NCBI RefSeq assembly: GCF_014649875.1
Contig: NZ_BMTW01000001.1
Location: 186,001 to 250,000 of the forward strand
Length of the DNA stretch: 64,000 bases
Direction: 5' to 3'
Origin: Streptomyces rubiginosohelvolus
GTDB taxonomy: Bacteria; Actinomycetota; Actinomycetes; Streptomycetales; Streptomycetaceae
The number at the start of each line of letters is the position of its first letter. The first letter of the stretch is position 1. The translations under genes and the position numbers were made by a program. Shown here one piece after another: positions 15,558-26,204 of the stretch. The notes under the pieces are model-generated. The model had not been told where the DNA came from and did no database searches. It worked only from the letters and a program-made list of their open reading frames with translations.

Positions 15558-16781
15558 TCAGGCCTTCCCGGGTACGGCGGGCGCCTCGGGCACGGGGGCC
15601 CGGCCCGCCGCCGTGGTCACCAGCGCACCCGCCACGAGCGCCGCGCCCGTCACCGTGACCGCCGTGACGCCGACGCCGTCCGCCACCAGCCCGCCGGCCA
15701 GCGCCCCGAGCGCGATGGCCGCGTTGAACACCCCGACGAACAGCGAGGAGGCGGCCTCGCGGGCGTCGGGGGCGGCGAGCAGCACCCAGGTCTGCGTGCT
15801 CACCGAGACACCGCCGTAGCCCAGGCCCCAGAGCACCATCAGGACGGCCGCGAGGGCGGGGGAACCGCCCAGCCACGGCAGCGCGGCCACGGTGAGCGCC
15901 AGGACCGTGCCGATCACCAGCAGCGTGGTGCGCGGGGAGCGGGCCGCCCCGGCCCCGGCGAGGAAGTTCCCGGCCACGCCGGCGATCCCGTACACCAGGA
16001 GCAGGACACCGATCGTGCCCGCGCCGACGCCCGAGACGTCCTCCAGGACCGGCCTGATGTACGTGTACGCCGCGAAGTGCCCGGTGACGAGGAAGCCGAC
16101 GACGAGGAGTCCCGTACGCAGCCGGGGGTCGCGGGCCAACCACAGCGCACCCCCGAAGGGGACGGTGCGCTCCGCGGGCAGCCGGGGCAGCAGGAGCGCC
16201 GCGGCGACCAGCACCACGGCCCCGAGACCGGCGGCCGCCAGGAACGCGGCCCGCCAGCCGGCGAGGTCCCCGAGGTACGTTCCGGCCGGAACGCCGAGCA
16301 CGGACGCGACGGCGATACCGCTGAAGACGAGGGACGTGGCCGTGCCCGCGGACTTCGCCGGGACCAGGCGGACCGCGAGTCCGGCCGCGACGGCCCAGAC
16401 GCCGCCCATGCCGACGCCGACCAGGACACGGGCGACGACCATGGTCGCGAAGTCGGGCGCCCAGGCCGCACCGAGGTTCCCGACGACCAGTACGGCGACC
16501 AGCACGCACAGAGCCGTACGCCGGTCGGCGCGGCCGAGCAGCGGGACGAGGGCGGGAGCCGAGAGCGCCGCGACGAGGCCCGTGATGGTCAGCGTCAGTC
16601 CGGCCACGCCCTCGGGGACGCCTAGCGAGCGGCCCATCGGTGTGAGCAGCCCGACGGGCAGCATCTCGGAGGTGACCACGGTGAACGTGCCGAGCGCGAG
16701 GGCGGCCACACCGGGCCAGCCGTCGCGCCGGGGTGCCGGGCGGGCGGCCCGGCCGCCTGAGGATTCCTGAACCTGCGTCAT
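15558..16781 (-). CDS. MFS drug/sugar efflux transporter (Cmx/AraJ-like)
   Basis: 407 residues with 12 predicted membrane helices starting at VAALALGTFTVVTSEMLPVGLL (about residues 26-47). MFS marks include the loop between helices 2 and 3, LGRADRRTAL, and the motif-C-like glycine-rich helix GIAVASVLGVPAGTYLGDLAGWRAAF. The TSEMLPVGLLTPM motif is typical of DHA1 proton antiporters of the chloramphenicol/arabinose efflux group. Start ATG at 16781; a TTG 12 bases upstream is in frame but less likely. The gene is divergent from a LysR regulator 99 bp away, which probably controls it. Confidence 0.9.
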   Translation of the reverse strand: MTQVQESSGGRAARPAPRRDGWPGVAALALGTFTVVTSEMLPVGLLTPMGRSLGVPEGVAGLTLTITGLVAALSAPALVPLLGRADRRTALCVLVAVLVVGNLGAAWAPDFATMVVARVLVGVGMGGVWAVAAGLAVRLVPAKSAGTATSLVFSGIAVASVLGVPAGTYLGDLAGWRAAFLAAAGLGAVVLVAAALLLPRLPAERTVPFGGALWLARDPRLRTGLLVVGFLVTGHFAAYTYIRPVLEDVSGVGAGTIGVLLLVYGIAGVAGNFLAGAGAARSPRTTLLVIGTVLALTVAALPWLGGSPALAAVLMVLWGLGYGGVSVSTQTWVLLAAPDAREAASSLFVGVFNAAIALGALAGGLVADGVGVTAVTVTGAALVAGALVTTAAGRAPVPEAPAVPGKA

Positions 16782-16880
16782 GTCCCCAGCCAATCGGGGC
16801 CGGAGACCGGGAACAACGGCCGACTGCTCATCCTTCTATGAGCTGGACTCATCGATCCGGACCAGGGAGGCGGGGAACGG

Positions 16881-17780
16881 ATGAGCAATCCGGAGATCCG
16901 GGAGCTGGAGGCCTTCCTGGCGTTGGCCGACGAGCTCCACTTCGGCCGGGCCGGGGAGCGCCTCTATCTCTCGCAGAGCCGGATCAGCCAGCTGCTGCGG
17001 GCGCTGGAGAGCAGGATCGGCGGACGGCTGGTCGACCGCACGAGCCGTCGGGTCCGGCTCACCCCGCTCGGCGAGCGGCTGCACGCGGGGGTGCGGCCGG
17101 CTTTCGACGCGATCGTGGAGACGATCGAGGAGGTCCGGGAGGCGGCGCGCGGCGTGGGCGGGGTGTTCCGCATCGGCTTCCAGGGGACGGCGAACGACCC
17201 GTTCATGCGGGCGGTCACGGCGTTCCGGGGCGGGCATCCCGACTGCGCCGCCGAGATCGTGGAGATACCTCTCTCCGATCCGTTCGGCGCGGTGCACCGG
17301 GGCGAGGTGGACGCGGCGGTGGTGCTGATGCCGGTCCGGGACGACGCGCTGGTGCTCGGCCCGGTATTCTCCGCCCGGCCGCTGGCCCTGGCCGTCTCCG
17401 ACCGGCATCCGTACGCGCGCCGCCCCGGCATCGACGCCGAGGACCTGGCGGGCTGCCCGCTCATCGGCGTCTCCGGGGCGGCCCCGGAGTACTGGCGGCT
17501 GGCCCAGGCGCCGGTCGTCACGCCCGGTGGCCGCGCGATCCCGGCGGGGCCGGCGGTGGGAAGCCTGCAGGAGGGTCTCGCCCTGGTGCGGGCGGGCCGG
17601 GGCGGGATGCTGCTGTGCGACCCGACGGCCGACTACTACGGCAGCCACGCGGTGACCTTCGTCCCGGTGACCGGCCTCCCGGAGTCCTCCCTCGCGCTGG
17701 TGTGGCACCGGAACCACGAGACGGCCCGGACGCGGGGCTTCGCCCGGGCCCTGGCAGACGTCGCCGAGGCCACTGGTTGA
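16881..17780 (+). CDS. LysR family transcriptional regulator
   Basis: 299 residues, usual LysR length. Winged helix-turn-helix at about residues 3-62 (IRELEAFLALADELHFGRAGERLYLSQSRISQLLRALESRIGGRLVDR), then a periplasmic-binding-like effector domain (about 92-295). It is divergent from the MFS exporter gene at 16781, the classic layout for LysR control of a transporter. ATG at 16881 has a GGGAGGCGGGGAA purine-rich ribosome site. Effector unknown. Confidence 0.92.
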   Translation: MSNPEIRELEAFLALADELHFGRAGERLYLSQSRISQLLRALESRIGGRLVDRTSRRVRLTPLGERLHAGVRPAFDAIVETIEEVREAARGVGGVFRIGFQGTANDPFMRAVTAFRGGHPDCAAEIVEIPLSDPFGAVHRGEVDAAVVLMPVRDDALVLGPVFSARPLALAVSDRHPYARRPGIDAEDLAGCPLIGVSGAAPEYWRLAQAPVVTPGGRAIPAGPAVGSLQEGLALVRAGRGGMLLCDPTADYYGSHAVTFVPVTGLPESSLALVWHRNHETARTRGFARALADVAEATG

Positions 17781-17855
17781 GTGGCGGGCCCCGGAATCCC
17801 GGCGGCTGCTCCCTTGTTGTACGTACCGAACACCGACCCCCCGGAGGAGCCCCGC

Positions 17856-18521
17856 ATGTTCCTGAACCGCCGCACCCCCGTGCTCCCCACCCCGGAGCAG
17901 GCCCTGCGCGGCCGCCCCGTCCCCGAATTCACCGTCCCCTCCCGCCACACGGTCCTCGGCAACCCGCTGGTGGGCCCGTATCCGGAGGGCCTGGAGGTGG
18001 CGGACTTCGCGCTGGGCTGTTTCTGGGGCGCGGAGCGGAAGTTCTGGCAGACGGAGGGCGTGTGGACGACGCTGGTCGGCTACCAGGGCGGCTACACGGA
18101 GAACCCCACCTACGAGGAGGCCTGCTCGGGCCTGACCGGGCACACGGAGGCGGTACGCGTCGTCTTCGACCCGGCCGTCGTGTCGTACGAAGAGCTGCTG
18201 AAGCTGTTCTGGGAGTCGCACAACCCGACCCAGGGCTTCCGCCAGGGCAACGACGTGGGCACCCAGTACCGCTCCGCGGTCTACACCCACTCCCCCGCCC
18301 AGGCAGCGGCGGCCGACGCCTCCCGTGAGGCGTACCAGAAGGTCCTGACGGCCTCGGGCCACAAGGAGATCACCACGGAGATCCTCCCGGCCGAGGGCCG
18401 CCCGTTCTGGCCGGCGGAGGCGTACCACCAGCAGTACCTGGACAAGAACCCGGGCGGCTACTGCGGCATCGGCGGCACGGGCGTCTCCTGCCCGATCGGC
18501 GTGGCCCCGGCCGAGGGCTGA
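17856..18521 (+). CDS. msrA: Peptide methionine sulfoxide reductase MsrA
   Basis: Reduces methionine-S-sulfoxide in proteins and free. 221 residues. Catalytic Cys55 lies in the signature GCFWGAER; the recycling cysteines lie near the C-terminus in [16 protein letters not shown]. Other family features: [26 protein letters not shown] and [22 protein letters not shown] at 17856 has a GGAGGAG site 7 bases upstream; starts further upstream have none. It follows the LysR gene by 75 bases on the same strand but seems to have its own translation signals. Confidence 0.95.
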   Translation: MFLNRRTPVLPTPEQALRGRPVPEFTVPSRHTVLGNPLVGPYPEGLEVADFALGCFWGAERKFWQTEGVWTTLVGYQGGYTENPTYEEACSGLTGHTEAVRVVFDPAVVSYEELLKLFWESHNPTQGFRQGNDVGTQYRSAVYTHSPAQAAAADASREAYQKVLTASGHKEITTEILPAEGRPFWPAEAYHQQYLDKNPGGYCGIGGTGVSCPIGVAPAEG

Positions 18522-18572
18522 GCCAGGGCCTCGCGTCCCGGCGGCAGCCGACAGCACGCCGCCGCCCGTCGC

Positions 18573-18995
18573 TCAGGCCGCCAGCAGCACGCCGCCCATC
18601 GGACCCGCAGGGCCGGTCGCGCCGACCGGTCCTGTCGTCCGTACCGACCGGTGACTGCCCGCGGTCCCCAGCGCCCGGGACCGGCTCCGGGTGCGGGCCG
18701 CCGTAAGGCTCACCAGCCGCTCACCGGCCAGCGCCTGGGCGGCGGCGGCCAGTACCTCCGAGGAGGCCTCCTTGCGGCCGCGCTCCACCTCGGAGAGGTA
18801 CGCCATGGAGATCCGGGACGCCTCGGACACGTCCTTCAACGTCCTTCCCTGCGCCCGGCGTTCGCGGCGCAGCACCTCCCCGACGAGGTCGCGCCAGAGC
18901 GGCTCCCGGGGCGGGGCCTGGGGTGCCGGGTCCGCCGCCGTCGGGAGCGGGCGCAGGGGGATCACGTCGGCCTGGTTCGTCGCTCGGATGGTCAC
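18573..18995 (-). CDS. ClgR/PopR-like XRE family regulator
   Basis: 140 residues. The helix-turn-helix is at about residues 35-95 ([54 protein letters not shown]), strikingly like ClgR and PopR, activators of clp protease genes in Streptomyces. The remaining tail is low complexity ([16 protein letters not shown]) and ends in LLAA. In ClgR and PopR two C-terminal alanines mark the protein for ClpP-dependent degradation; this end has the same form. Whether this is a true member of that regulon is not shown. It starts with GTG at 18995. No clp gene is adjacent. Confidence 0.85.
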   Translation of the reverse strand: MTIRATNQADVIPLRPLPTAADPAPQAPPREPLWRDLVGEVLRRERRAQGRTLKDVSEASRISMAYLSEVERGRKEASSEVLAAAAQALAGERLVSLTAARTRSRSRALGTAGSHRSVRTTGPVGATGPAGPMGGVLLAA

Positions 18996-19157
18996 CGTCC
19001 CAGATTAGGAGCGCGGCGCCCCCTCGGCACGGGGCGGGCGTTGCGCTGCGGGCGGATCTGCTGTCGGCGAAGTTCCGTGACAGGCGGCTGTGTCCGAGGA
19101 GCGGGCGGACAGGGGAGGCGCCGGCCCCTCCCCGGCCCGCATCGCCCCCCGCGTCCG

Positions 19158-20777
<1,620 letters not shown>

Positions 20778-20814
20778 GGGGACACCCCGCCTGACGATCA
20801 GTCATGATGCCCCC

Positions 20815-21495
20815 ATGACCAAGCCACGGGGGCGTCGGAGAGGGCAGCCTCCTGACGAGTTACGGGCGTCGCGCGGGGCGCACCGGGCCGGGAACGGCCC
20901 GCCGAGGTCCCGTCCGGCGCCTCCCCCGCCGCCCCCCGTGCAGGCGCCCGCGCGAGCGGCGTATCCGGCCTACGCCCGCCCCTCCTCCCATCCCGCCCCG
21001 GGGCCCCGCAGGCAGCCGCGCCTGCCCAAGGGCACGGCGGACATGCGCCGGTACCTGGCGGTCGGGCTCGACGCCTATCTGTGCCTGCTGGCTGTCGGGC
21101 TGCTCGTGCGGTCCTGCCTGGCCTCCGGCGGGACGGGGCGCGCGATCGCCCTGCTGGTCGTCCAGCTGATCGTGTTGTCGTTCGCCAACCAGGTGCTGCT
21201 GACCATGGCCGTCCGGGCGAGCGCCGGAAAACTGATCATGGGCGTCCGGGTGATCCGGCTGCCCGACGCGGGCCGGCCGGGCTTCCGCAGGCTGGTGCTG
21301 CGCTGGCTGTACGGGCTCTTCTGGCTGCCGCTCCAGCCCTGGCGCCGGCTCCGCGGCCCGGCGGCGGCCGGCGGCGGCCCCGAGCGCCCCGCGGGACGCC
21401 CTGTGGAGCCGTACGAGGACCTCGCGGGGGTACGCCAGGTGCGACGCAGCGATCTGCGGTCCTACCGGGCGGCGGTGCGGGGGCGTACGGACTGA
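20815..21495 (+). CDS. RDD family membrane protein
   Basis: 226 residues. The first 75 are disordered, rich in Arg and Pro. Then RRYLAVGLDAYLCLLAVGLLVRSC carries the RDD-type start (R..a..lD), followed by two more hydrophobic helices and the family loop TMAVRASAGKLIMGVRVIRLPDAGRPGFRRLVLRWLYGLFWLP. RDD proteins are small membrane proteins; some are ion antiporters, most are uncharacterised. ATG at 20815. Its 3' end overlaps the convergent phosphatase gene by 34 bases. Confidence 0.85.
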   Translation: MTKPRGRRRGQPPDELRASRGAHRAGNGPPRSRPAPPPPPPVQAPARAAYPAYARPSSHPAPGPRRQPRLPKGTADMRRYLAVGLDAYLCLLAVGLLVRSCLASGGTGRAIALLVVQLIVLSFANQVLLTMAVRASAGKLIMGVRVIRLPDAGRPGFRRLVLRWLYGLFWLPLQPWRRLRGPAAAGGGPERPAGRPVEPYEDLAGVRQVRRSDLRSYRAAVRGRTD

Positions 21496-23009
21496 TCCTG
21501 CCCCTCGCCTCGCCCTGCGCGGCCGGGACCGGCCCGGGCGATGAGCAGAGCCACGTCGTCGCGCTCTCCGCTGTGCCGCAGGGTGTGCAGAAGCAGGTCG
21601 CAGGTGGCGTCCAGCGAACGGTGGGGGTCGTCGAGAACGTCGAGGAGAGCGTTCAGGCGTGCGTCGATCGGCTGGTCGCGCGTCTCGACGAGGCCGTCGG
21701 TGTAGAGGACGAGCTGGTCTCCCCGCTCGAAATCGATGGAGGTGGATTCGAAGGAGACGCCGCAGCCTCCCAAGGGCGCGCCGGTGGGCAGGTCGAGCAG
21801 CTCGCGTCTGCCGTCCGGGCGCAGGAGGACGGGCGGCAGGTGCCCGGCAACGGACAGGTCGCATCGCTCGGTGCGGGGATCGAAGACGGCGTAGACGCAG
21901 GTCGCGATGGTGTCGAGGCCGTCCGTGATGTGGTCGAGGTGGTGCAGGACCCGGGCCGGGGGCAGATCGAGATCGGCCAGGGTTCTCGTGGCGGTGCGCA
22001 GCTGTCCCATGGTGGCGGCGGCTGTCACACCGCTGCCCATGACGTCGCCGACGACGAGGGCGGTCTTGTCGCCGGCCAGGGGAATGACGTCGAACCAGTC
22101 CCCGCCGATCTCGATCGTCGCCTGGGCGGGGCGGTAGCGGAAGGCGACCTCCAGCCCCGGCCGCTGTGCGGGCGGGTGGGGCAGCAGGCTGCGCTGGAGG
22201 GTGAGGGCGGTTTGGCGCTGTTCCTCCACGGCGTGATGCCGATCGGTGACATCGACGCTGGAGGTGGCGACCCCGAGGACTCTCCCGTCGGAGGATTCGA
22301 GCCGGTAGAACGAGATCGACCAGGCGTGGTCATGGTCCGGGTCGGCCGGCGTACGGCCCACGGTGTACTGGTCCACGATCGGTGTCCCGGTGGCCAGGAC
22401 CTCGCGCATGGCACCTTCGAAGGCCGCGTCGAGGAAGGGCAGCACCTCACGGACGTGCCGGCCGACGTGCTCGGCGGCAGGCACACCGTTCATCCGTTCC
22501 TCCGCGGGGTTGACGGAGATGTACCGGAGGTCGGTGTCCAGCATGGCCAGCCCGATCGGTGCCTGGGACACCAGCTGGGCGGACAGGGCCAGGTTTCGCT
22601 CCACCCGCCGCAGCGTCGTCCGGTCGGTGGCAAGACCCAGGGCCCAGTATTCGCGCTGGTCGTCCTGCAGCCGCATGTTGCGGAACTCGACCACCCGCGT
22701 GCTGCCGTCCTTGCGCCGGACGGGAAAGACGCCCGCCCAGCTCTCGCCGTCGTCCATGACCTGGGAGAACAGCGCCAGCACCGTGTCGAGGTGTTCCTTG
22801 TCGATCAGCAGATGGCCCGCGTACTTGCCCAGGGCCTCCTCGGCGCTGTAGCCGAAAAGGATCTCGGCCTGGGGGCTCCAGAGGTCGATCCTGCCTTCGG
22901 CGTTCAGGAGGACAGCGGCCACGTTCAGCACATCCAGCAGACCACCGGGGTCCGACGGCGCCACGGCCGAAGAGCCGGGATCGCCCGGGAAACGCTCGGT
23001 GGCACCCAT
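21462..23009 (-). CDS. PAS-PAS-PP2C (SpoIIE) serine phosphatase
   Basis: 515 residues, soluble. PAS domain 1 at about residues 20-135 (LDVLNVAAVLLNAEGRIDLWSPQAEILFGYSAEEALGK), PAS domain 2 at about 145-265 (QAPIGLAMLDTDLRYISVNPAEERMNGVPA), then a PP2C/SpoIIE domain at about 285-490: YRPAQATIEIGGDWFDVIPL, LVVGDVMGSGVTAAATMGQ, LVLYTDGLVETRD and RDDVALLIAR. These phosphatases act on phosphorylated STAS anti-anti-sigma factors in Streptomyces stress and development. The ligand of the PAS domains is unknown. A second phosphatase of this type is encoded at 10397-12022 and a third small PP2C at 7924-9021. Confidence 0.9.
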   Translation of the reverse strand: MGATERFPGDPGSSAVAPSDPGGLLDVLNVAAVLLNAEGRIDLWSPQAEILFGYSAEEALGKYAGHLLIDKEHLDTVLALFSQVMDDGESWAGVFPVRRKDGSTRVVEFRNMRLQDDQREYWALGLATDRTTLRRVERNLALSAQLVSQAPIGLAMLDTDLRYISVNPAEERMNGVPAAEHVGRHVREVLPFLDAAFEGAMREVLATGTPIVDQYTVGRTPADPDHDHAWSISFYRLESSDGRVLGVATSSVDVTDRHHAVEEQRQTALTLQRSLLPHPPAQRPGLEVAFRYRPAQATIEIGGDWFDVIPLAGDKTALVVGDVMGSGVTAAATMGQLRTATRTLADLDLPPARVLHHLDHITDGLDTIATCVYAVFDPRTERCDLSVAGHLPPVLLRPDGRRELLDLPTGAPLGGCGVSFESTSIDFERGDQLVLYTDGLVETRDQPIDARLNALLDVLDDPHRSLDATCDLLLHTLRHSGERDDVALLIARAGPGRAGRGEGQDQSVRPRTAAR

Positions 23010-23154
23010 GGCCCAGGCTCCTCCCAGCCCCCCGTTCCGGCTGTCGTCCGCCGGTGCGGACCATGTGCCGACACCGGTCTCCCGGCTGCTCCATTGTCCC
23101 CCTCGCGACCTGGGTGGGCAGCCCAGGAGCGGGAGCCGCGGGCCGATCCTGGTC

Positions 23155-23520
23155 TCAGACCCCCTGCGCCGTACGGTCCCGCGCCGCCCGCATCGCCGCC
23201 GCCGTGGCCGGCGCGTCGTACTCCGGGCCGACGCCGGGAACGATCACCATGTCACCGGCCAGATGCCGGGTGCGCAGCGGCAGGATCTCCTGGTAGGCCG
23301 GGGACGCGTACCAGGCGCGGGCCTCCGCCACCCCGGGAAAGCCCACCATGACCACCGCGCCCGGCCAGGCCCCCTCCACCACCTCCACCTCGGCGCCGTG
23401 CACCAGGAAGCGGCCTCCGTAGGGCTCGAAGGTGGCCTGGACCCGCTCGATGTAGTTCAGCACCTCGTCCTCGACGGGGCCGTCGGCGGGGTGCAGGTGA
23501 ACGATGGCGTACGCGGTCAT
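23155..23520 (-). CDS. DUF1330 family protein
   Basis: 121 residues with a ferredoxin-like alpha/beta dimeric barrel fold expected: MTAYAIVHLHPADGPVEDEVLNYIERVQATFEPYGGRFLVHGAEVEVVEGAWPGAVVMVGFPGVAEARAWYASPAYQEILPLR. The last part, SPAYQEILPLRTRH, is the typical DUF1330 end motif. No enzymatic activity established. Start ATG at 23520 is preceded by a GGAGGG ribosome site. Confidence 0.85.
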   Translation of the reverse strand: MTAYAIVHLHPADGPVEDEVLNYIERVQATFEPYGGRFLVHGAEVEVVEGAWPGAVVMVGFPGVAEARAWYASPAYQEILPLRTRHLAGDMVIVPGVGPEYDAPATAAAMRAARDRTAQGV

Positions 23521-23656
23521 GATCGGGCCCTCCGGAAGGATGGTCGGGGTGGCTCCCCTGGACACCCTCGATGCTGCCGGGCGGGGCGGAGACCGTCGAT
23601 TACCTCGGAGGTCATGCGGAGGTCATGCGCGACGGGCCCGGCCGGGCCCGGACACG

Positions 23657-23699
23657 CCGAAGGCGGCGGTCCCGGGGTTTCCGGGGCCGCCGCCTTCGG
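23657..23699 (-). terminator. Hairpin terminator downstream of the L,D-transpeptidase gene
   Basis: 19-bp stem (23657-23675 with 23681-23699) broken only by one G-U type pair, loop GGTTT. It lies 64 bases beyond the stop of the lipoprotein gene, between it and the next gene on the same strand. Confidence 0.75.
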
Positions 23700-23762
23700 G
23701 CGGGGACGGGGTGGTGCGGAGAAGGGGGACCGGCGGACCGGGAGGGGAGCCGGTGGGGTGGA

Positions 23763-25016
23763 TCAGGCCTGGGAGCCGGCCGTCCACTCCGCCCAGCTCA
23801 TGTTCCAGCCGTTGAGGCCGTTGTCCGGGGTGATCGTCTTGTCCGGGGAGTTCTTGACGATGACCACGTCGCCGACCATCGAGTTGTCGTAGAACCAGGC
23901 GCCGGGGGCGTTGGGGTCGTTCGCGCCCTTCACGTCGGCGAGGCCCACGCAGCCGTGGCTGGTGTTGGCGTTGCCGAAGATGCCCTTGCCCCAGTAGTTG
24001 CCGTGGATGAAGGTCCCCGACGTGGACAGGCGCATGGCGTGCGGCACGTCCTTGATGTCGTACTCGCCCTTGCCGTCGTCATCGGTGAAGCCGACGGTGG
24101 CGCCGTTCATCCGGGTCTCCTTGTGCTTCTCGGAGATCACCATCTGACCGTTGTACGTGGGGTTGTCGGGGGAGCCCGCGGAGATCGGGATCGTCTTGAT
24201 CGTCTTGCCGTCGCGGGTGACCGTCATCTGCTTGGTCTTCGCGTCGACGGTGGAGACCTGGTTGCGGCCGATCTTGAAGGTGACGGTCTTCTGCTGGACG
24301 CCGAAGACGCCGTCCGCGCCCTCGACGCCGTCGAGCGCCAGCTTCAGGGTGACGGTGGAGCCGCCCTGCCAGTAGTCCTGCGGGCGGAAGTCCAGGCGCT
24401 GGCCGTTGAACCAGTGGCCCACGACCTCCTGGCCGCTGCTGGAGGTCACGGTGATGCCGTCCTGGACGGCCTTCTTGTCCGTGATCGCCTTGTTGAAGTT
24501 GATCGAGACGGGCATCCCGACGCCGACCGTGGAGCCGTCCTCGGGGGTGAAGTTCCCGATGAAGCTGTTGTCGGGCGAGACGGTGGTGAAGGAGCTGTTC
24601 TCGTGGGCCTCGCGGCCCTTCGAGTCGGCCGCCGTCGCGTCGATCTTGTACGTGGTGGAGCGCTCCAGCTGGTCCGTGGGCTTCCAGCTGGAGCCGTCGG
24701 CCGCCAGCGTGCCCTCGACCGGGGCGCCGTCCTGCGTCGTCATGACGACCTTGGTCAGCTTGCCCTTGGTGACGGTGACCTGGGCCGCGTTGTTGATGCT
24801 GGCGTTGGTGGCGCCGTTCTTCGGCTTGATCGCTATCTGCGCCTCGGAGGCGTCCGCGGCTGCCGCCTTGTCGACGTCCTGCTGCGAGGACTCCGAGGTG
24901 CCGGTGTTCGCCTTGCCACCCTTGTCGCCGTCGTCGGTACAGGCCGAAAGCACCAGCACGCCGCCGAGCAGTGCGGACACGGCCACGAGGCCCTTGCGCC
25001 GCTTGCTGTCCGTCAT
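23763..25016 (-). CDS. Lipoprotein L,D-transpeptidase
   Basis: Peptidoglycan 3-3 cross-linking enzyme (YkuD fold) of 417 residues. Signal peptide with a lipobox ending VLVLSAC (Cys26 lipidated), then an acidic/Lys linker, two immunoglobulin-like domains (about 55-240) and the catalytic domain (about 260-395). Catalytic motif: IHGNYWGKGIFGNANTSHGCVGL with HG, SHGC and the nucleophile Cys. The order lipobox, Ig, Ig, YkuD is that of mycobacterial LdtMt2-like enzymes. ATG at 25016 is preferred because GGAGAAG lies 7 bases upstream; ATG at 25031 is in frame and possible. Confidence 0.93.
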   Translation of the reverse strand: MTDSKRRKGLVAVSALLGGVLVLSACTDDGDKGGKANTGTSESSQQDVDKAAAADASEAQIAIKPKNGATNASINNAAQVTVTKGKLTKVVMTTQDGAPVEGTLAADGSSWKPTDQLERSTTYKIDATAADSKGREAHENSSFTTVSPDNSFIGNFTPEDGSTVGVGMPVSINFNKAITDKKAVQDGITVTSSSGQEVVGHWFNGQRLDFRPQDYWQGGSTVTLKLALDGVEGADGVFGVQQKTVTFKIGRNQVSTVDAKTKQMTVTRDGKTIKTIPISAGSPDNPTYNGQMVISEKHKETRMNGATVGFTDDDGKGEYDIKDVPHAMRLSTSGTFIHGNYWGKGIFGNANTSHGCVGLADVKGANDPNAPGAWFYDNSMVGDVVIVKNSPDKTITPDNGLNGWNMSWAEWTAGSQA

Positions 25017-25266
25017 CACACGCTTCTCCATCGTTGCCGATTTCCCCAAAATCCCCGGACGGGACCGCCAGGCGGCATTCCCCGTCAATGTTCCAAGAAC
25101 ACCCGGAAAGGGCGGTCCGTTCCGCATCCTCGACAGATGTGGGGAACACCACTCATCGACGCCGCCCCGGCGGTCATGGTTCCCGTTGCAGGGCCCCGGT
25201 TTCCTCCGCCGCACGGCGCGGCCCCGGTCCGCAGCAGAGCGGGGCCGGGGCCGGTGTTCTCACACG

Positions 25267-25716
25267 TCACACCCGCTGCGCGGGGTCACCGTCCTCGCCG
25301 TCGTTCTTCCCATTGTGCGCGACCGTGTCGCCGTACCCCTCCTCGTCGTCCGCGTCCCGCGGCAGGAAGAGACCCTCCTCGCCGTCGTCCGCGTCGTCCC
25401 AGCCCTCCGCGTCGGGGTCGTACTCGATGGACTCGCTGCTCCAGGAGGCCTGCGCGAGCTCGACCCCCGGCACCTCGCTGACCAGGTCGAAGGGGTCGAC
25501 CAGTGAAGCGAGGGCCTCTGCACCGTCTGCCCGGACCGTGGCCTCGGCATGCATCCGCTCCTCGGCGGACTCGCTCCCGCCGACGCCGGCGACGGGCTCC
25601 CCGTACTCGGCGGCGATCGATTCGAGGGCGGTACCGGTCAGGGCGTCGAGGTCGGTGACCTCCAGCACCATCTCGACCCGAAGTCGAACAAACCTGGATG
25701 TCTCATCTGTGCTCAT
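25267..25716 (-). CDS. Acidic hypothetical protein
   Basis: 149 residues, no recognised family. The first half (MSTDETSRFVRLRVEMVLEVTDLDALTGTALESIAAEYG) looks like a small alpha/beta domain; the tail from about residue 95 is strongly acidic (DPDAEGWDDADDGEEG, DADDEEGYGD), probably disordered. No signal peptide. Start ATG at 25716: TACGCT lies exactly 6 bases upstream and there is no ribosome site, so it may be leaderless. It is divergent from the small surface protein gene at 25824. Confidence 0.72.
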   Translation of the reverse strand: MSTDETSRFVRLRVEMVLEVTDLDALTGTALESIAAEYGEPVAGVGGSESAEERMHAEATVRADGAEALASLVDPFDLVSEVPGVELAQASWSSESIEYDPDAEGWDDADDGEEGLFLPRDADDEEGYGDTVAHNGKNDGEDGDPAQRV

Positions 25717-25823
25717 GGCCGGAGCGTACGGCCCGGCGGGGCCACGACTTTCCACCGACCCGCTGCTTTGCTTAGCATCGGCCCACGGGGCTAACTCATG
25801 GTTGTCGCAAGGGGATCGAATCT

Positions 25824-26123
25824 GTGTCCGTCGCTCGTCGCACACTGCTGACCGCCACCGCCGCAGGCACACTGCTGGCCGCTCTCTGGTTCGTCCCGTC
25901 GGCCAACGCGACCGGTGAGAACGCCGAGCAGCAGGGCGGCCCGGCCGCCACATCCGACCGGACCGCCGGGAAGGCCGACGACGCCTCCGGGGCGCGCCTC
26001 GCCGACACCGGTCCGGGTCTGGACACCACCCCGTATCTCATCGGCGGTACCGCCCTGTTGGGCATCGGCGCGGGCTTCGTCACGTACTCGGTGCGCCACT
26101 CCGGGACGCGCTCGGCCTACTGA
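25824..26123 (+). CDS. Small sortase-anchored surface protein (LADTG motif)
   Basis: 99 residues. N-terminal signal peptide (VARRTLLTATAAGTLLAALWFVPSANA), short mature region rich in Gly/Ala/Asp, then LADTG at about residues 59-63, a hydrophobic stretch PYLIGGTALLGIGAGFVTYSV and a basic tail RHSGTRSAY. This is a cell-wall sorting signal of the LAxTG type, used by class E sortases of high-GC Gram positives. With only about 30 exposed residues it may be a spacer or an adhesin remnant. GTG at 25824 follows AAGGGGA by 8 bases. Confidence 0.82.
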   Translation: MSVARRTLLTATAAGTLLAALWFVPSANATGENAEQQGGPAATSDRTAGKADDASGARLADTGPGLDTTPYLIGGTALLGIGAGFVTYSVRHSGTRSAY

Positions 26124-26143
26124 CCCGGTACGCGCAGGCATAC

Positions 26144-26183
26144 GAGGAGGGTCCCCGCACCCCCCGGCGCGGGGACCCTCCTC
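26144..26183. terminator. Bidirectional terminator between the LADTG gene and hutH
   Basis: Perfect 15-bp inverted repeat, 26144-26158 with 26169-26183, loop of 10 bases. Flanking TACG/CGTA can extend the stem past a one-base bulge. The two genes converge here. Confidence 0.82.
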
Positions 26184-26204
26184 CGTACGCGTACGGGACC
26201 CGGA

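Noticed and set aside
25219..25250. GC-rich inverted repeat after the acidic protein gene
   Set aside because: 8-bp arms made of CGGCCCCG/CGGGGCCG with a long loop; such pairs are common by chance at this GC content.
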